Origin: Haberlea rhodopensis
Lineage: Eukaryota; Streptophyta; Magnoliopsida; Lamiales; Gesneriaceae
Direction: 5' to 3'
Length of the DNA: 64,000 nt
Assembly: GCA_907163345.1 (NCBI GenBank)
Contig: CAJQUN010000003.1
Span: forward strand, 2,356,001 to 2,420,000
A program made the translations under genes and the position numbers. Shown here in pieces: positions 47,434-59,606 of this stretch. How positions within the stretch are numbered: position 1 is the first letter of the stretch; the number at the start of each line of letters is the position of its first letter. A model generated the notes under the pieces. That model was not told the origin of the DNA and did not search any database. It saw nothing but the letters and a program-made list of their open reading frames with translations.

Positions 47434-47870
47434 ATGGGTGACAAAGAGCTACTCTGTTTGATTTTCACGACACTGCAAGAAATTATCAGTAGTGTTATAT
47501 TTTTGAATGCGGTGATAGCAGCTCATAATCAAAATGCACGAAGTCGTAATTATAGAATCGGTAGAAGAAATTTGAGGTACAATATGTCAGATAGAATACC
47601 TGGGCAAATATCGCATCTTCGAAGGATTATTGATATTGGAGTAATAAATTTGACCATTTCCGATGATAGAAGCTCCGGATGATGAATGGGCTACGCTTGT
47701 AAATGTTCTACTTTATCTTTACCAGTATGAAATAATTATCTTAAATACTCTTTTAACCTTTTGATTTTACATAGAGTGATCCAAATCCACGAGGTATGAG
47801 GAATAAGTCATGGCCATACTACGACGATTGGTGTGAGATTTTTGGTAGACAGATAAATTATAAATAAACT
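47434..47870 (+). pseudogene. PIF/Harbinger-type transposon relic
   Basis: The frame 47434-47682 ends with MSDRIPGQISHLRRIIDIG, matching the N-terminal region of plant HARBI1-like nucleases before the DDE domain. About 100 bp later (near 47,805-47,860) another frame reads NKSWPYYDDWCEIFGRQ, the C-terminal signature of the Myb/SANT-like protein that accompanies the nuclease in these elements. Only fragments of both remain, with stops between them. No terminal repeats were found. Confidence 0.5.
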
Positions 47871-49736
47871 TATATGCTTGAATACAAGTGTCCCGGAATA
47901 TTAAAATTTATATTTCTTACAAATACTAAAAATCTAATATAAGAGATACGTTATTTTTTTAAAAATTAGAATGTATAAAATAACACCCTTATGTTAGTGT
48001 TGAGGATAAGTTTAGAACCAACAAAACTTTTGAGGGGAAACTTTGAATGAAACCCAAAAATTATTACCATTCGAGATGAAAAGGGCTGCAGCAACATTTT
48101 GGTAACATTTTGGTAATGGGTATTTTCAATAACTCTTTGTCGTTGCTTTCTTACATTTTATTCTTTTAGATCAGCCTCTCAAGATTTTTTTCCTTCTTGT
48201 TTTATTGTATTTTTGTAGCTTTCGGGTTGAAGTACCCATAGTGCTCTATTTTATTTTATTTTGTCCTACAAAAAAAAAAAGTGGTAATCTATTGGGCATG
48301 CTTCCTCTCATTCTTACTCAAACTCGTCTTTATTCTCCTGGTCACCGATTACATTCACCTCTTGCATATCCACTTATGATCTTATCACTTATACTTAATT
48401 TTAATTTTCATTGTAAATATATAAAAAAAGGTATTATTAATAACATCACACTCATGTTACAAACTATAGAACAAATAACTTAATTGATGGATATATTATT
48501 AGCCTAAAACATGGTGATAGAAAATTCAAACTTATTAATTATATTTAAATTCCTATAATTAATTTAGTAATATTAAATATTTTGTAAGTAATTGTTATTA
48601 CTGGCAGAGCAATTTTTATCAAAAAACATTTAACATATTAAATATAAGGTGGAAGCATTAGTTTTGATTAAGAAAATCCGAAGTTGGAATTGGATGGGTT
48701 AATGGCTATAAATTTATTAGTTCAATATTACCAAACAACCTAGTAGTCTATTAAAATCGTAAATGACCACCGATCAAAAATCATATATTATTGTACTTGT
48801 GAGTGGTTTTAATATTAGATATGGTTTTATGTTAAAAAATCATATATTATTATAATATTAGTCCAACAAAAATTAAATAGCTAAATTTTTCGAAAATTGA
48901 TTTGAAAGCATTCGAGATTTCGTTTCAAAACTGAAAAAGTTTTCCACAATATTTACGGGTGTAAACAAATTGTGAGCTTTTCGAGCAAGCTTGAAAAATA
49001 TTTGATTGATATTCGAAATTATCGAATTTGAACAAAATTCTCGAGCATAAATTATCTTGTTTGGTAGTTTGTGAACCGCTCGTAAATTTAATATAATATA
49101 ATTACATATTACATTAATATATTTTGAATATTTCGAGTATTTTTTCAAGTTATAGTTTAAATAGCTCGCAAGTAGGACTCGAGCTTGGATTTGACCAAAT
49201 TCAAGCCATAATTATTATAATTTTCGAGTTTTGAATCGAATTCAAGCATTAAAGTTTTCGTGATATTCGACTCGATTTGATACGTCGTCAACCCGTGCAA
49301 ATTCAATTCAATAAATTTACTCCACCGTTCCCTATAGCTATATACGCCACCACCACCTAATCTAAATGGAACTTTCATCATCATGGCATGGTCAACAATA
49401 TCGACATTATTATATACTAACAATAACGAACTTGAGTACTGATCTTGAATTCTTGATCTGCATCTGGATAATTCAAGATGTTGACTTATTCGAGTTAATT
49501 ATCCTTTTCCAAAAAAAAAATCGAATTAATTATTGGTACATGTAACGATATATGATGGTAGACTAGCTAGCGTATTTAATAACATAGGGATTATTTAAAT
49601 AAATAATTTCGTTTTAACATAATTTTTAAATATAATCTTTTATATTTTTCACTTTGATATTTGAATTTTCTATGTGTTTGAAAGTTATTGTTTAATTTTT
49701 TTAAAAAAAAAAGACCATAAAGGATAACGAATTCCT
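47871..49736. other. Intergenic and promoter DNA upstream of chitinase B
   Basis: Holds a copy of a segment of about 90 bp also found upstream of YKT6 (47,995-48,090; see finding), and CTCGAGCTT-rich repetitive DNA at 48,960-49,290. No gene was seen. Confidence 0.4.
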
Positions 49737-49744
49737 TATAAAAA
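49737..49744 (+). promoter_or_regulatory. TATA box of chitinase B
   Basis: TATAAAAA, 38 bp upstream of the ATG. This implies a very short 5' leader of about ten bases. An out-of-frame ATG at 49750 falls between the TATA box and the probable transcript start, so it should not be translated. Confidence 0.55.
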
Positions 49745-49781
49745 CGTAGATGAAGAGCCTCGTCTTTCAGTGGCTTCCTCA

Positions 49782-51766
49782 ATGAAGATCTTCCTTATTG
49801 TCTCTCTACTCTCTCTCTTTCAACTACAATTTTCTGCAGGACAAAATGCAGTGAATGGTGTATATTGGTTCCCAGAGAGTGGATTCGCCGCCTCAAACAT
49901 TGACTCCTCTCTTTTCACACACATATTCTGCGCATTTGCAAATCTTGATCCACAAACCAAACAAGTCACCATTTCCTCTGCGAACAATGCTTCCTTCTAC
50001 CAGTTCACAGGAACAGTCCAACTCAAAAACCCTTCTGTCAAAACCCTTTTGTCCATTGGTGGTGGAAGTGCTAACAGAACCGTCTTCTCTCAAATGGCTA
50101 GCCAATCATCCTCAAGAAAATCTTTCATCGATTCTTCGATAAAATTAGCTAGATCCTACGGATTTAATGGACTTGATCTCGATTGGGAATACCCGCAAAC
50201 ATCCTCGGATATGGCTAATTTAGGTACCCTTCTAACCGAATGGCGCACCGCAGTGGCAGCCGAGGCCCAGAGCACCAGCAGGACAGGTCTTTTGTTAACT
50301 GCAGCGTTTTACTACGCAGCAAATTTGAACGGGCTGAACTACCCGGTGAATTCGATCAACCAGAATCTCGATTGGGTCAACGCTATGGCATATGACTTCT
50401 ATGATCCTTCATGGTATAGATTTACGAATTCACATTCCATGCTGTACGATTCAACCAGCCAAATTAGCGGAAGCTATGGAATCAATTCCTGGATTCAGGC
50501 AGGTTTAGGTGCCAAGAAACTAGCACTTGGTATGCCGTTTTACGGGTATGCTTGGCGTTTGGCGAATGCTAATAATCATGGCATGTTGGCACCATCGACT
50601 GGACCTGCCGGACCAGATAGCGGCGCTATGGGCTACAACCAAATAAAGAATTTCATTGCGAGTAATAGTGGCACGGTGGTTGTTTACAACTCCACGATTG
50701 TGACGAATTATTGCTACTCGGGGACAACGTGGATTGGTTACGATGATACTCAGTCTGTTGCTGCTAAGGTTTTGTATGCGAAGCAAAAAGGGTTGCTTGG
50801 TTACTTTGCATGGCATGTGGGAGTTGATAGCAACTGGGCTCTTTCTAAACAAGGTTAGAATCGAATTTCAGCTTCTTCTTTGGATTATATTCGTTCATGG
50901 CAGAATAAGGATCAGAAAAAAACTTTTTTTTTTGAACGAGGGATCTGAAACATTCACACACAAAAATATCTATGTATCTATGCATATAATGAAAATCATT
51001 CTTGGACTTATGTTATTTGAGGGGTTATTGCAACAAACCCTCTTAGTTTTCCAAATACAGAGATTTTACCCATGTGGTTCGAAATATAGAAATTTTACTC
51101 ATGTAGTTCGAAATAGACAGTTTAACTCCTGTTGTTTCAAAATAGACAGTTTACCCCGATTTGGTTTGAAAATATGCAGTTTATCCCCTTGTGATTTGTG
51201 AAAATAGACAGTTTATCCTCTGAATTTGTTAATATGTGCAAAATAACCCGTGTATCCTATGTTTTGTAAACAACTGTGGTAAATCGTCCATTGTGAAACC
51301 GCATTGGAGTAGACTACATATTTAAAAGTCACGGGGGTAAAGTATATATTATGGATACCACGGTGGGTAAAGTGTCTATTTACAAATCAAAGGAGGGTAA
51401 GATACATATATCGATATCATATGGGTAAATTGTAACTAGCTCTATTTTTAGTTTTGGTCATTTAAATCATCAAAATTTAGTCTTAACATTGTAAGTTAGC
51501 TTTTTTGCATTTTTTTTAGCCGGAGTGCTCAATCAGTTTGACGTGTTTTAAATTGTGGTCATTTATTTTGTCTAAATTTATTTAATCTTAACATTATAAG
51601 TTAGCCTTTTTGCCGGAGTGTTGAGCCGCGTCAGCAACAAAATTTTGATTAATTAAAGGACTAAAACTCAAAATAGTCTAATTATAGAAAGATTTTGGTA
51701 ATTTTCAAACTTGTGATCTTTTTTTTTTTATATATTGCTGCAGCTAAACAATCATGGGGAGCATGA
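49782..51766 (+). CDS. Secreted GH18 (class V) chitinase, copy B
   Basis: The first ATG of the open frame is at 49782, giving a signal peptide (MKIFLIVSLLSLFQLQFSAG). The GH18 motif is NGLDLDWE at residues 129-136 (Glu136 catalytic); the first position is Asn, which the family allows. AMAYDFYD and GYFAWHVGVD strands follow. Read straight through, the frame stops at 50858. A GT at 50854 and a TTGCTGCAG acceptor ending at 51743 would instead join 49782-50853 to 51744-51766, ending KQSWGA (364 aa). That resembles the SQAW-type tail of tobacco class V chitinase, so I favour the spliced form. Secreted chitin hydrolysis and defence are the likely roles. It is divergent in orientation from copy A. 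Confidence 0.92.
51010..51435. repeat. GTGGTTTG-type repeat element in the 3' intron of chitinase B
   Basis: Tandem units of about 27 bp with the core ATAGACAGTTTACCCC...TGGTTTG, partly inverted toward the right. The same family is at 39,968-40,205. It lies inside the proposed 890-bp intron of chitinase B. Confidence 0.6.
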
Positions 51767-51950
51767 AGCTTATGGCATGTCTGAGGAGTTCTTTTGTGGG
51801 AACAAGTGATATGGCTCGGCCCATGATAATACAATACATAGAATGAATAAAAGGATATGAAATACATGTAAATATACATGTCTTATGAATAAAAGAGTGT
51901 TGATTCAATATGAAGATATGGTTTTGGAATCTGAAAAAATTCGAACCAAT

Positions 51951-52028
51951 GAATGCTGCTTTCACTTGTTTACAAATTAAACATCGTTTCACAAATTCAA
52001 GTACATCATGTTTCATGCGTTGATACAA
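51951..52028 (-). pseudogene. Fragment of a Ty3/gypsy integrase zinc-binding domain
   Basis: On the minus strand the frame reads MKHDVLEFVKRCLICKQVKA, the second half (CxxC) of the HHCC integrase finger of gypsy elements. Only about 26 codons are convincing; no LTR or other domain was found nearby. Confidence 0.6.
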
Positions 52029-53207
52029 CATTACAATTACGGAAATAATAAATATGTATATAACAAATAAATTCCAATAAATCGATGTGAAATTATTAAA
52101 TTTTTTATAAGCCCATAAATTTATTGGATCGAGCACTAGGGTTGTTCACAGAAATATTACAATAGTTTGATACAATTCAGCCCAAACATGGCTTCCTTCC
52201 AAGCGGATTGATGGAAATCAAAACTAATCTTTAATATTATACGATTCAATGCCTACTTTTTTCTCCACAAACCATGTCCAAAGTCTAATTTTTAATTCTA
52301 TCAACTATGCTAAATGCTTCCGGACTTACTTTGTTGAATACCACCGCATTTTGTAGATTCCAAGTGCTTCAAACCATACAATTGCACATTGCACTTCAAA
52401 TGTCATTAGTTGCTCTATCTGTCAAAAAAAAATTAAAAACATTTTAAGCACCTATGTTTTAGTCTTGGTAAGTTTAAAAGTTTGATTGCTCTACTATACG
52501 GCAATGTCTCAGCTAGAAACTTGGCTTTGCTGGAATATTTTGAAAGACATCGTGTAAAACATTTTTAATTTGTTCATATTCCATCTTCACTTGTCTGGCT
52601 GGATTTTCGAAGGGGGCATCCTGAATAGATTTTTAAATTTATAGTCGTTAGAACATAGTCTCGGAAGTGAACACAACGGTTTTGTATGAAAGGATACAAA
52701 GCGAGTAGTTTGAAATTATAGAGAGTTTGGAGGGTGATAATTGATATCGAGACTATGGGTGTATTCTGGATCGCTTATTTAAATCACTTATATGTTGTTT
52801 TTTACTTAAAGTTGCTTTTAAACAAAAAAATATTTAGTTTGATATTAAAATAAAGAAGTAGCTTAATGAACTTCAGTTTATTACAAACACTACTAAACTT
52901 AAATCAGTTAAAAGTATCTCATTATTTGTTTTTTTGCTTATGATTTTATCTTTTTTTAAAAAAAAACAATGGCAAAAACAAGAAAATCAAACACCTAAAA
53001 ATCTGTATTTTTTTATATCTTTTCAAAAGTAATCGAAAACACTCCCTAAATACACTATAGATGGAGGCATTGGAGCTGAAAAACAGGAAAAAAAAAAAAA
53101 AAGTACAAGCATACTATAAATTATTCAAGTTCAAGATCCACAAGTTTTCTATTGGTGTTTTTGCTCTCCAATTCGTGAGTTGTGATGCTTATTTATGAGT
53201 GTGATTG
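52029..53207. other. AT-rich intergenic DNA
   Basis: No gene was recognised between the chitinase B 3' end and the next element. Confidence 0.35.
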
Positions 53208-53215
53208 AATATGAT

Positions 53216-53786
53216 TAGGGATGACAATGGGGCGGGTCCAAACTCGGACCCGTATCGAACCCGACCTGCCGGGGCGGGTCCAAACCCGCTTCAACCGGGT
53301 TTGGAAGCGGGGCGGGGCGGGTCCTGGGATTGGTCGAACCCGCCCCGCTATGCATTTTTAATTTTTTTTAAAAAAAAAATTAATATTGAATATACATTCC
53401 ACTTCTTTGATTGTACAATAATGTGTTATTGTTTAATTTCATATCAAAATTCATGTGTTTATGGTAAAGAAGTTGAACATTTTGAATGGAATAAAAACTA
53501 AATAATAAATATTTGATAGTTTAAAGATAGTTTTACGATGTTTATTATAAATATTTACTAGAGGAAAACATTAAATTCAATCTCAAAACTCAATTTTTGT
53601 GTTTCAAAATTAATTTCTACCAATTTTTTTTTTTTTATAAAAAAAAAAATTGTTTGCGGGGCGGGGCGGGTAAACCCGCGAACCCGGCGGGTCTAAGCGG
53701 GCGGGGCGGGTATGGGTTTTATGTGTAGCGAGGCGGGTCCTGGGATTGGCCAAACCCATCCCAAACTCGCCCCGTTGCCATCCCTA
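53216..53786. mobile_element. Non-autonomous hAT-like element (TAGGGATGGCAA terminus type)
   Basis: 571 bp. The left terminus is TAGGGATGACAATGGGGCGGG; the right terminus, reversed, is TAGGGATGGCAACGGGGCG. It is flanked by a perfect 8-bp duplication AATATGAT (53208-53215 and 53787-53794). Both ends are GGGGCGGG-rich; the middle is AT-rich and non-coding. The perfect duplication suggests it is the youngest hAT-like insertion in the window. Confidence 0.88.
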
Positions 53787-53794
53787 AATATGAT

Positions 53795-54480
53795 AGGATA
53801 CAGAGAAGCTAATTTAGCCCCACTTAAATTCAAACATAAAAATTTTTATAGTAACATTTTTTTCATCCAAATGAACCACTAGTTTACATCATCTTGTATT
53901 TTGCATTTCTTTCTTTCATTTTTTTCAAAATAGTGTAATTTGCGTTGTCTCCCTTGTCAAACAGTTTTATTGTGATTTACAACCTCTAGTTTGAACAATA
54001 ACGGACAGATCCGTTATTGTTTTGATATAAATTACAAATTCACTCGTATTCTTTGAAAGCCTAGTGCGGGATAAAATAAGCTTTAAAAGCCTAGTGTGAG
54101 AAATATATCACCCTTAAAAATTTATGCATCAAAATAAAGTGACAAAATTGTTAGTGTAGGGGATAAAGTTGAGAACCAACAAGACTTTTGAGGGGAAAAA
54201 CTTTGAATTAAACCAAAAATTATTGCCATTCGAGATTAAAAGGGCAGCCAATTGCGCAGGTTTTGAACAATTCCCCAATTCACTACACGGAATCAGATAC
54301 CTGAATCCACGACTGGTCTCCTCCCCCTTTTTCCTTATACATGCTATTCGTTATTCGCCTTCCAATTCTTAAATAAGTAACATTGTGGCAGAAAATCTCT
54401 AATTATTATCGACTTTTTTCCAATCAAAACCCAGAAATCAAGGAAAAGAAGGAAAGAGAACAGGGAAACGAAAAGGGATT
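53795..54480 (+). other. Upstream region of YKT6
   Basis: Presumed promoter and 5' UTR. Positions 54,160-54,245 are a diverged copy of 47,995-48,090. Confidence 0.45.
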
Positions 54481-57025
54481 ATGGTGAAGATCACCGCGTT
54501 GTTGGTACTAAAGTGCAATTCGGATGGTTCGGAACCGGTGATATTGGCAAACTCCTCGGATGTAAGCAGCTTCGGGTTTTTTCAGCGCTCCAGTGTTAAA
54601 GAGTTTATTGTTTTCGTAGCTCGGACCGTAGCTAAACGGACGCCGCCGGGCCAAAGACAGTCTGTACAGCACGAAGGTTCGTTCTTTATAGGCATTTGGG
54701 ATAATTACTATTCCTGGTGGTGGTTTTTAATTCGTGATTGTTACTTTCCTGTTTGATGTTTTGGGGCTTGTTTGAGTTTTAACTTAATTTGTCTACTTCT
54801 GAATAACATGTGTGCTGATTTTATAGTTCTACGGCAGGTTGGCCAGAGGTAATATATGTGCCTTTTTCTGGATGTTACATTTGCTTGTAGGTTTTGAACT
54901 CATCATCCATTGGCGAAACATTTTAAAATTCGAGCAAATTATTGGCTGATCATATCTTTGTGGATCATTGTGTCATTTAACTCCATGTATTCTTTTTGTT
55001 TAGCTTCTTGAAACCCGTAGTATGGAGGTAAGTATATGCAACAAGTATCCACCGAGAGCTAGTTTAAGTTAGATGCTTGAGAGGGATTGACTCAGTCTTG
55101 ATGTTGATTGTGGGTTGTAGGGTGCTGAAGTAGATGATATTTTCTTGTAGTGATTTGTAGAACTAGGGCCGATTTGTGATGATAGGCTTTTTGTTAGTAA
55201 GAATTATTGCAGTACGATAACTAATCGGAGGGAAGGATTCATGATCTTCAGGACTTCAATGTGAGAATTTAGAGTCATGGATGAGTTAGTTACCATTTAA
55301 CTGGTGCAGAGGCAAGTCGAGAAGATGATCCTGCAGTTGTGGGTCTCTTGTGATATGGGACATTTGTTTCAACTTTATTTTCATATCTTAAGTTTACAAA
55401 TAATGGATGTATTGGAATGTTAGGTGAGCTTGTTAGAGTGTATATCAAGCACGATCTTGCTGGAAACTTATAATGTCATTGGTTGAGGTTATTGAGAAAT
55501 TCACTTGCATCAGATGATGATCAACTTATGTGAAAATTAGTTGATGCATATTATTCTTGTCTGCTCCTTTTGAATTGTGTGCAATATATTTGGACAATTA
55601 TTTGATAAATTGCAAATTGTTTAAATCTTCTTTGGCTCATTTTCAAAACAGAGTACAAGGTTCATTCATACAACCGAAATGGCTTGTGCGCATTGGGGTT
55701 TATGGATGACAATTACCCTGTTCGAAGTGCATTTTCATTGCTCAATCAGGTAAACTGTCTCGATCAGCTAGTACTGTGCTGAGAAATTCTTATTCATGTC
55801 GAAAAGTTTCTTTCAACCAATTAGAGATTCTAACGGTATCGGTGGCTGTATATCAGGTCTTGGATGAATACCAGAACAACTTTGATGATTCATGGAAAAC
55901 TGTGCTAGCTGATAATGCTCAACCATGGCCATATCTAACTGAAGCACTTGCTAAATTTAAGGTATTTTCTGTTTTTCTGCACTCTGTTGTTAGGAAAATG
56001 CTCACATGCATTATCACCGGGGCAACTGATTGGCGTGGCGTGACTTTCCTGACTATGCGCTTTGATGCATTCATGTTTTAGAAAATTTTCTTACCCGGCC
56101 TCATCATGTTATAACCATTAGGACCCTGCTGAGGCTGACAAGTTGTTGAGGATTCAGCGAGAGTTGGATGAAACCAAAATTATCCTTGTGAGTATTTTGT
56201 TATATATTTGCTCCCAAGTTATTATATTTATCATAACCATGTTCTGAAATATATTGACCCACTGTAAAGATTCAAATGCTCCCACGATGAACTAGTTAAA
56301 GTGCACTGGACGACGATGACACACTGTTTTCAAAATTTTAGTGGCTTATATGTCAGTAGTTGCCTCTATACAGAAAATTCTTGAAGTGACATTGCGGATG
56401 TAACTTATAACTGCAGCAGTTCAATGTAACCTTAATCTCTGTAGTTGTGTTGTTAAAATAATATGAACTGTTAGATACTAGAATGTATCAGATTGATATT
56501 CCATTTACTCACCTTTATCTATTTGTTTCGTATTTCCTTGTTAACCTTCGTAGTCATTATATAATCTCTATTCTGCTTTTGTTTCAGCACAAGACTATAG
56601 ACAGTGTCATAGAACGAGGCGCGAAGCTAGATGATTTAGTTAACAAAAGTTCAGATCTCAGTGCAGCCTCTCAGGTTCGTATATATCTTATTATATTATC
56701 TTTGAAGCTTCTTTTTTTTTCTAAACTTATTTCATTTTCAATATCTGCAACTGATGTCCTATAATACTTTCCCAAATAATGGCACCCTTGCATATGCTTG
56801 CATGCCTTTTTCTAAAACGTCTCGAATCTGAACCCATGCTGAACCACTTTTCTGCTATTCTTTGGTTTATTCATTAGTGATTTAGTTTAGATCGTTATGT
56901 TATTCAAGTAGCTATCATGATTTCTGCAAATTCTAATTGCCAAACCTTGAATTTTCGTGTCGTATTTCGAATAGATGTTTTACAAGCAGGCGAAGAAAAC
57001 GAATCAATGTTGCACAATCTTGTAA
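54481..57025 (+). CDS. YKT6: R-SNARE YKT6 (longin domain, lipid-anchored)
   Basis: Six exons: 54481-54676, 55652-55749, 55857-55961, 56122-56187, 56588-56674 and 56975-57025. They sum to 603 nt, encoding 200 aa, the normal size. The N-terminal longin domain starts MVKITALLVLKCN; the SNARE helix follows (QRELDETKIILHKTIDSV, with the zero-layer Arg). The C-terminus is NQCCTIL: the last Cys of the CCxxL box is the prenylation site and the preceding Cys a palmitoylation site. YKT6 works in ER-Golgi, Golgi and vacuolar membrane fusion. All introns are GT-AG and the phases agree. It is convergent with the lipocalin gene downstream. Confidence 0.97.
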
Positions 57026-57893
57026 ATGTTTTGAAAAGGCAGGGATCACAGTCATCTCATACTCTGTTTTTCTGCGCACATATTTCTATATATGATGCAA
57101 AGTATATTAAGAGGCTGGATGTATCTTTTAGAGCTAACATTTTGTGAATTCGTCAGTTTGCTTCCTCAAATTTTATGTGTTTAATCACATTTTCAAATCG
57201 TCTGTATCAATCCTCCTCTTCAATTATCGATGGCGTTACTATATACTATTTTTAAATAATTAAATCAAATATCGTATCAATACATAGCAATTGTAATAAA
57301 ATATTCATTGAAACACAGTTCTATTAGATATCTATTTCATCAAATAAGATGCTTGCTCCAAATACCAAAGTAAAAAATCAATCCTATTCAGAGGAATAAT
57401 ATACAATAAACTTAGTTTAGATAATTTTTCTTTTTAATAAAACAAGTAATATACTTGCGTGACTGATAAAATTATCAATTTTGTTTGTTGCCGACTTCAA
57501 ATATACAATGATCTTAGAGACGATATCTCACGATATGTTTCCTTGCGATCTATGTTTTTTTTTTAAAAAAAACATAGATCGCAAGGTGCCACAATTTTAT
57601 GATTCAATAGTTTCACATGCTCGGGTGTCAAAATTTCAAATTTTAGATAGATTCAAATCATAATTGAAGCACAGCCATGAAACTGTATGCAAAGGATTCG
57701 ATGCCACCAACACCTCAAAAATCGAATCGTGACAGAAGGTTCCACGACGAGATAGCGAGCTTGAACACCAAAACAAACCAATCGATTAATAGAAATTCAA
57801 ATACACCAAGATTTCAGCACGGAACATCATCAAAACACACTTAAAACACACTTAAAACATCATAACAGTTACATACTAATAATTGTGTGTTCT
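57026..57893. other. Convergent intergenic region between YKT6 and TIL
   Basis: AT-rich, about 870 bp, presumably with both 3' UTRs. It holds a perfect palindrome at 57541-57586, listed separately. Confidence 0.5.
57541..57586. repeat. Perfect 46-nt palindrome
   Basis: Two 22-nt arms (CCTTGCGATCTATG plus eight T, and the exact complement) are separated by two T. Transcribed in either direction it would fold into an uninterrupted hairpin. Confidence 0.9.
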
Positions 57894-59412
57894 TCATTTC
57901 CCAAACATGGATTTAATCCACCATATCCCTTTGGTGTCACTCGGGCCCTCACTCTCAGGTGGAGTATCAGAATGTGTTGTTTTGTGCAGTTTGGAAACAT
58001 CATATCCCTCGGCCTTAGCCTTCTCCACGAGCTGATTATATGTCTCCTCATCAAGAGTAGATTGCCTGCAAAGAATCTGCCAACACCCAACAAACAAACC
58101 AAAATTGTTAAAATCCCAAACAGAACAAGAAAGTCGAGAAACTCAGCTTGCTATACTAGATTACATCTATGAGGCCAAGTGTTGACAGAGCTCTCAGCCA
58201 CTCACTACACCACTGCGCATGGTAGAGCTAGAGAACCCCTGATTATGTATTGTCCCACAGATTTATAAACTTTTACACAATCAATATAATAAAACATGAT
58301 TTCACCCCGTAAGTTTCTTGAATTTTTGTTTTTACCCCACCCCACCCCGTGCAGAATTCCGGAGACTCCAACTCGAGTGTGTATAGTTGTAGTGTACACC
58401 TATAAAGGTGTAACATAAGGTGTAGCATCAATCTTTGAATTCACATTGTTTCTCTTTCAAGATCACATATGGGTATGGACATTGGATAGCATTACGAGTT
58501 GGACTCTCTTTAGATATGCAGAAACATAGGATTCACACATCTTTCAATCTTAATAGTAGAGCTTTTGAAATGAAAATAAGAGGAGCCAGAAAGGAACTCC
58601 ACAATGATTCAGAGTCAAATCCCAACCATGATTCAGAGTCAATCTTAATATTAGTAACTCTTGAAATGAAAAATAAGAGGAGCCAGAAAAGAACTCCACA
58701 ATGATTCAGAGTCAAATCCCAACCACATCAGCATTTCTTCCTCCATGAGCTTTGAAAAGCATTTTTTTAGAAGTGGTGTTCAAGTTGTTCTATAAAAATG
58801 CCTAAAAAACAATTCTTTTTTATGGCATAAAAAAACCTTTTTCATTTCTATACGTCAACATGAGCATCGCTTCTTAAAAAGCCAAGATTTATCAAATACT
58901 TTTTCCAATTAGGACCTCTATATCCAAAAACTAGCCTCGATCAAGACATAAAAACTCCCATAAATCCACAATTACAGACCAATTCAGTCAAATCAAACAA
59001 CATAAAACCACATACTAAAGCAAGATTTTCAGAAACATACCCAAAGGTACTTCCTGCTGGGTTGCCCAACCAAAGCATACTGATAATCCTCATCAATGTA
59101 CAAAACCCAATAATCCCCAATAACAGGAATTATGGGCAAGAAGGGGGGCACATAAAATTTAACTTTAAGCTTTGCTTCATCGCTGTTTGCATCAGCTTTG
59201 TAAGCAGTCCCTTCAATAAAACCCCTTTTCCCATCTGTCCATGTTTCATTCAAAACATGCACCGTACCATCTGGATTCAAAGTGTATGTAGCCCTTGTGT
59301 TCACCCCGTTTTTGGGCTGAAAAATTGAGGGAAATGAAGCTATTTCGTACCATCTTCCCATGTATCTCTCTATATTTATACCCTTTACCACCTCCATTTC
59401 TTTCTTTCCCAT
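57894..59412 (-). CDS. TIL: Temperature-induced lipocalin
   Basis: Two exons: 59412-59041 and 58076-57894, encoding 184 aa, the usual TIL length. Lipocalin signatures: GRWYEIASFPSIFQPKNG (conserved region 1), DYWVLYIDEDYQYALVG (region 2) and ILCRQ with the conserved Arg (region 3). The C-terminus IWWIKSMFGK is typical of plant TILs. There is no signal peptide, in keeping with TIL proteins, which associate with the plasma membrane and protect membranes from heat, cold and oxidative lipid damage. The single intron (58077-59040) contains a tandem duplication. A heat-shock element adjoins the TATA box upstream. Confidence 0.96.
58545..58727 (+). repeat. Tandem duplication of about 95 bp in the TIL intron
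   Basis: Two head-to-tail copies start at 58545 and 58640, each beginning CAATCTTAATA and containing AAGAGGAGCCAGAAA and CCACAATGATTCAGAGTC. They differ by a few substitutions and small indels. It keeps one frame open by chance (58435-58704). Confidence 0.85.
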
Positions 59413-59595
59413 TTAGTTCAACAAGAATTCCTAAAGGCTTCTATTTGTAGTGATTCGTGATAAGGTTGTGTTGGATTGCTGGTCAAGGCAAAAAGACGTA
59501 TGTGTGTGCATATAAGAGGATTTTGAAAGTTTTTTAAAAAAAAGAAAATGATTTTGGAGACGTGGAGAGAGAATGACCATAAACGTGCAACGGTG

Positions 59596-59603
59596 CTTTT
59601 ATA
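59596..59603 (-). promoter_or_regulatory. TATA box of TIL
   Basis: TATAAAAG on the minus strand, about 185 bp upstream of the TIL ATG. Confidence 0.6.
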
Positions 59604-59606
59604 CGT

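Noticed and set aside
58435..58704. An 89-codon frame in the TIL intron with internally repeated residues
   Set aside because: Produced by the 95-bp tandem duplication; no start context or homology.
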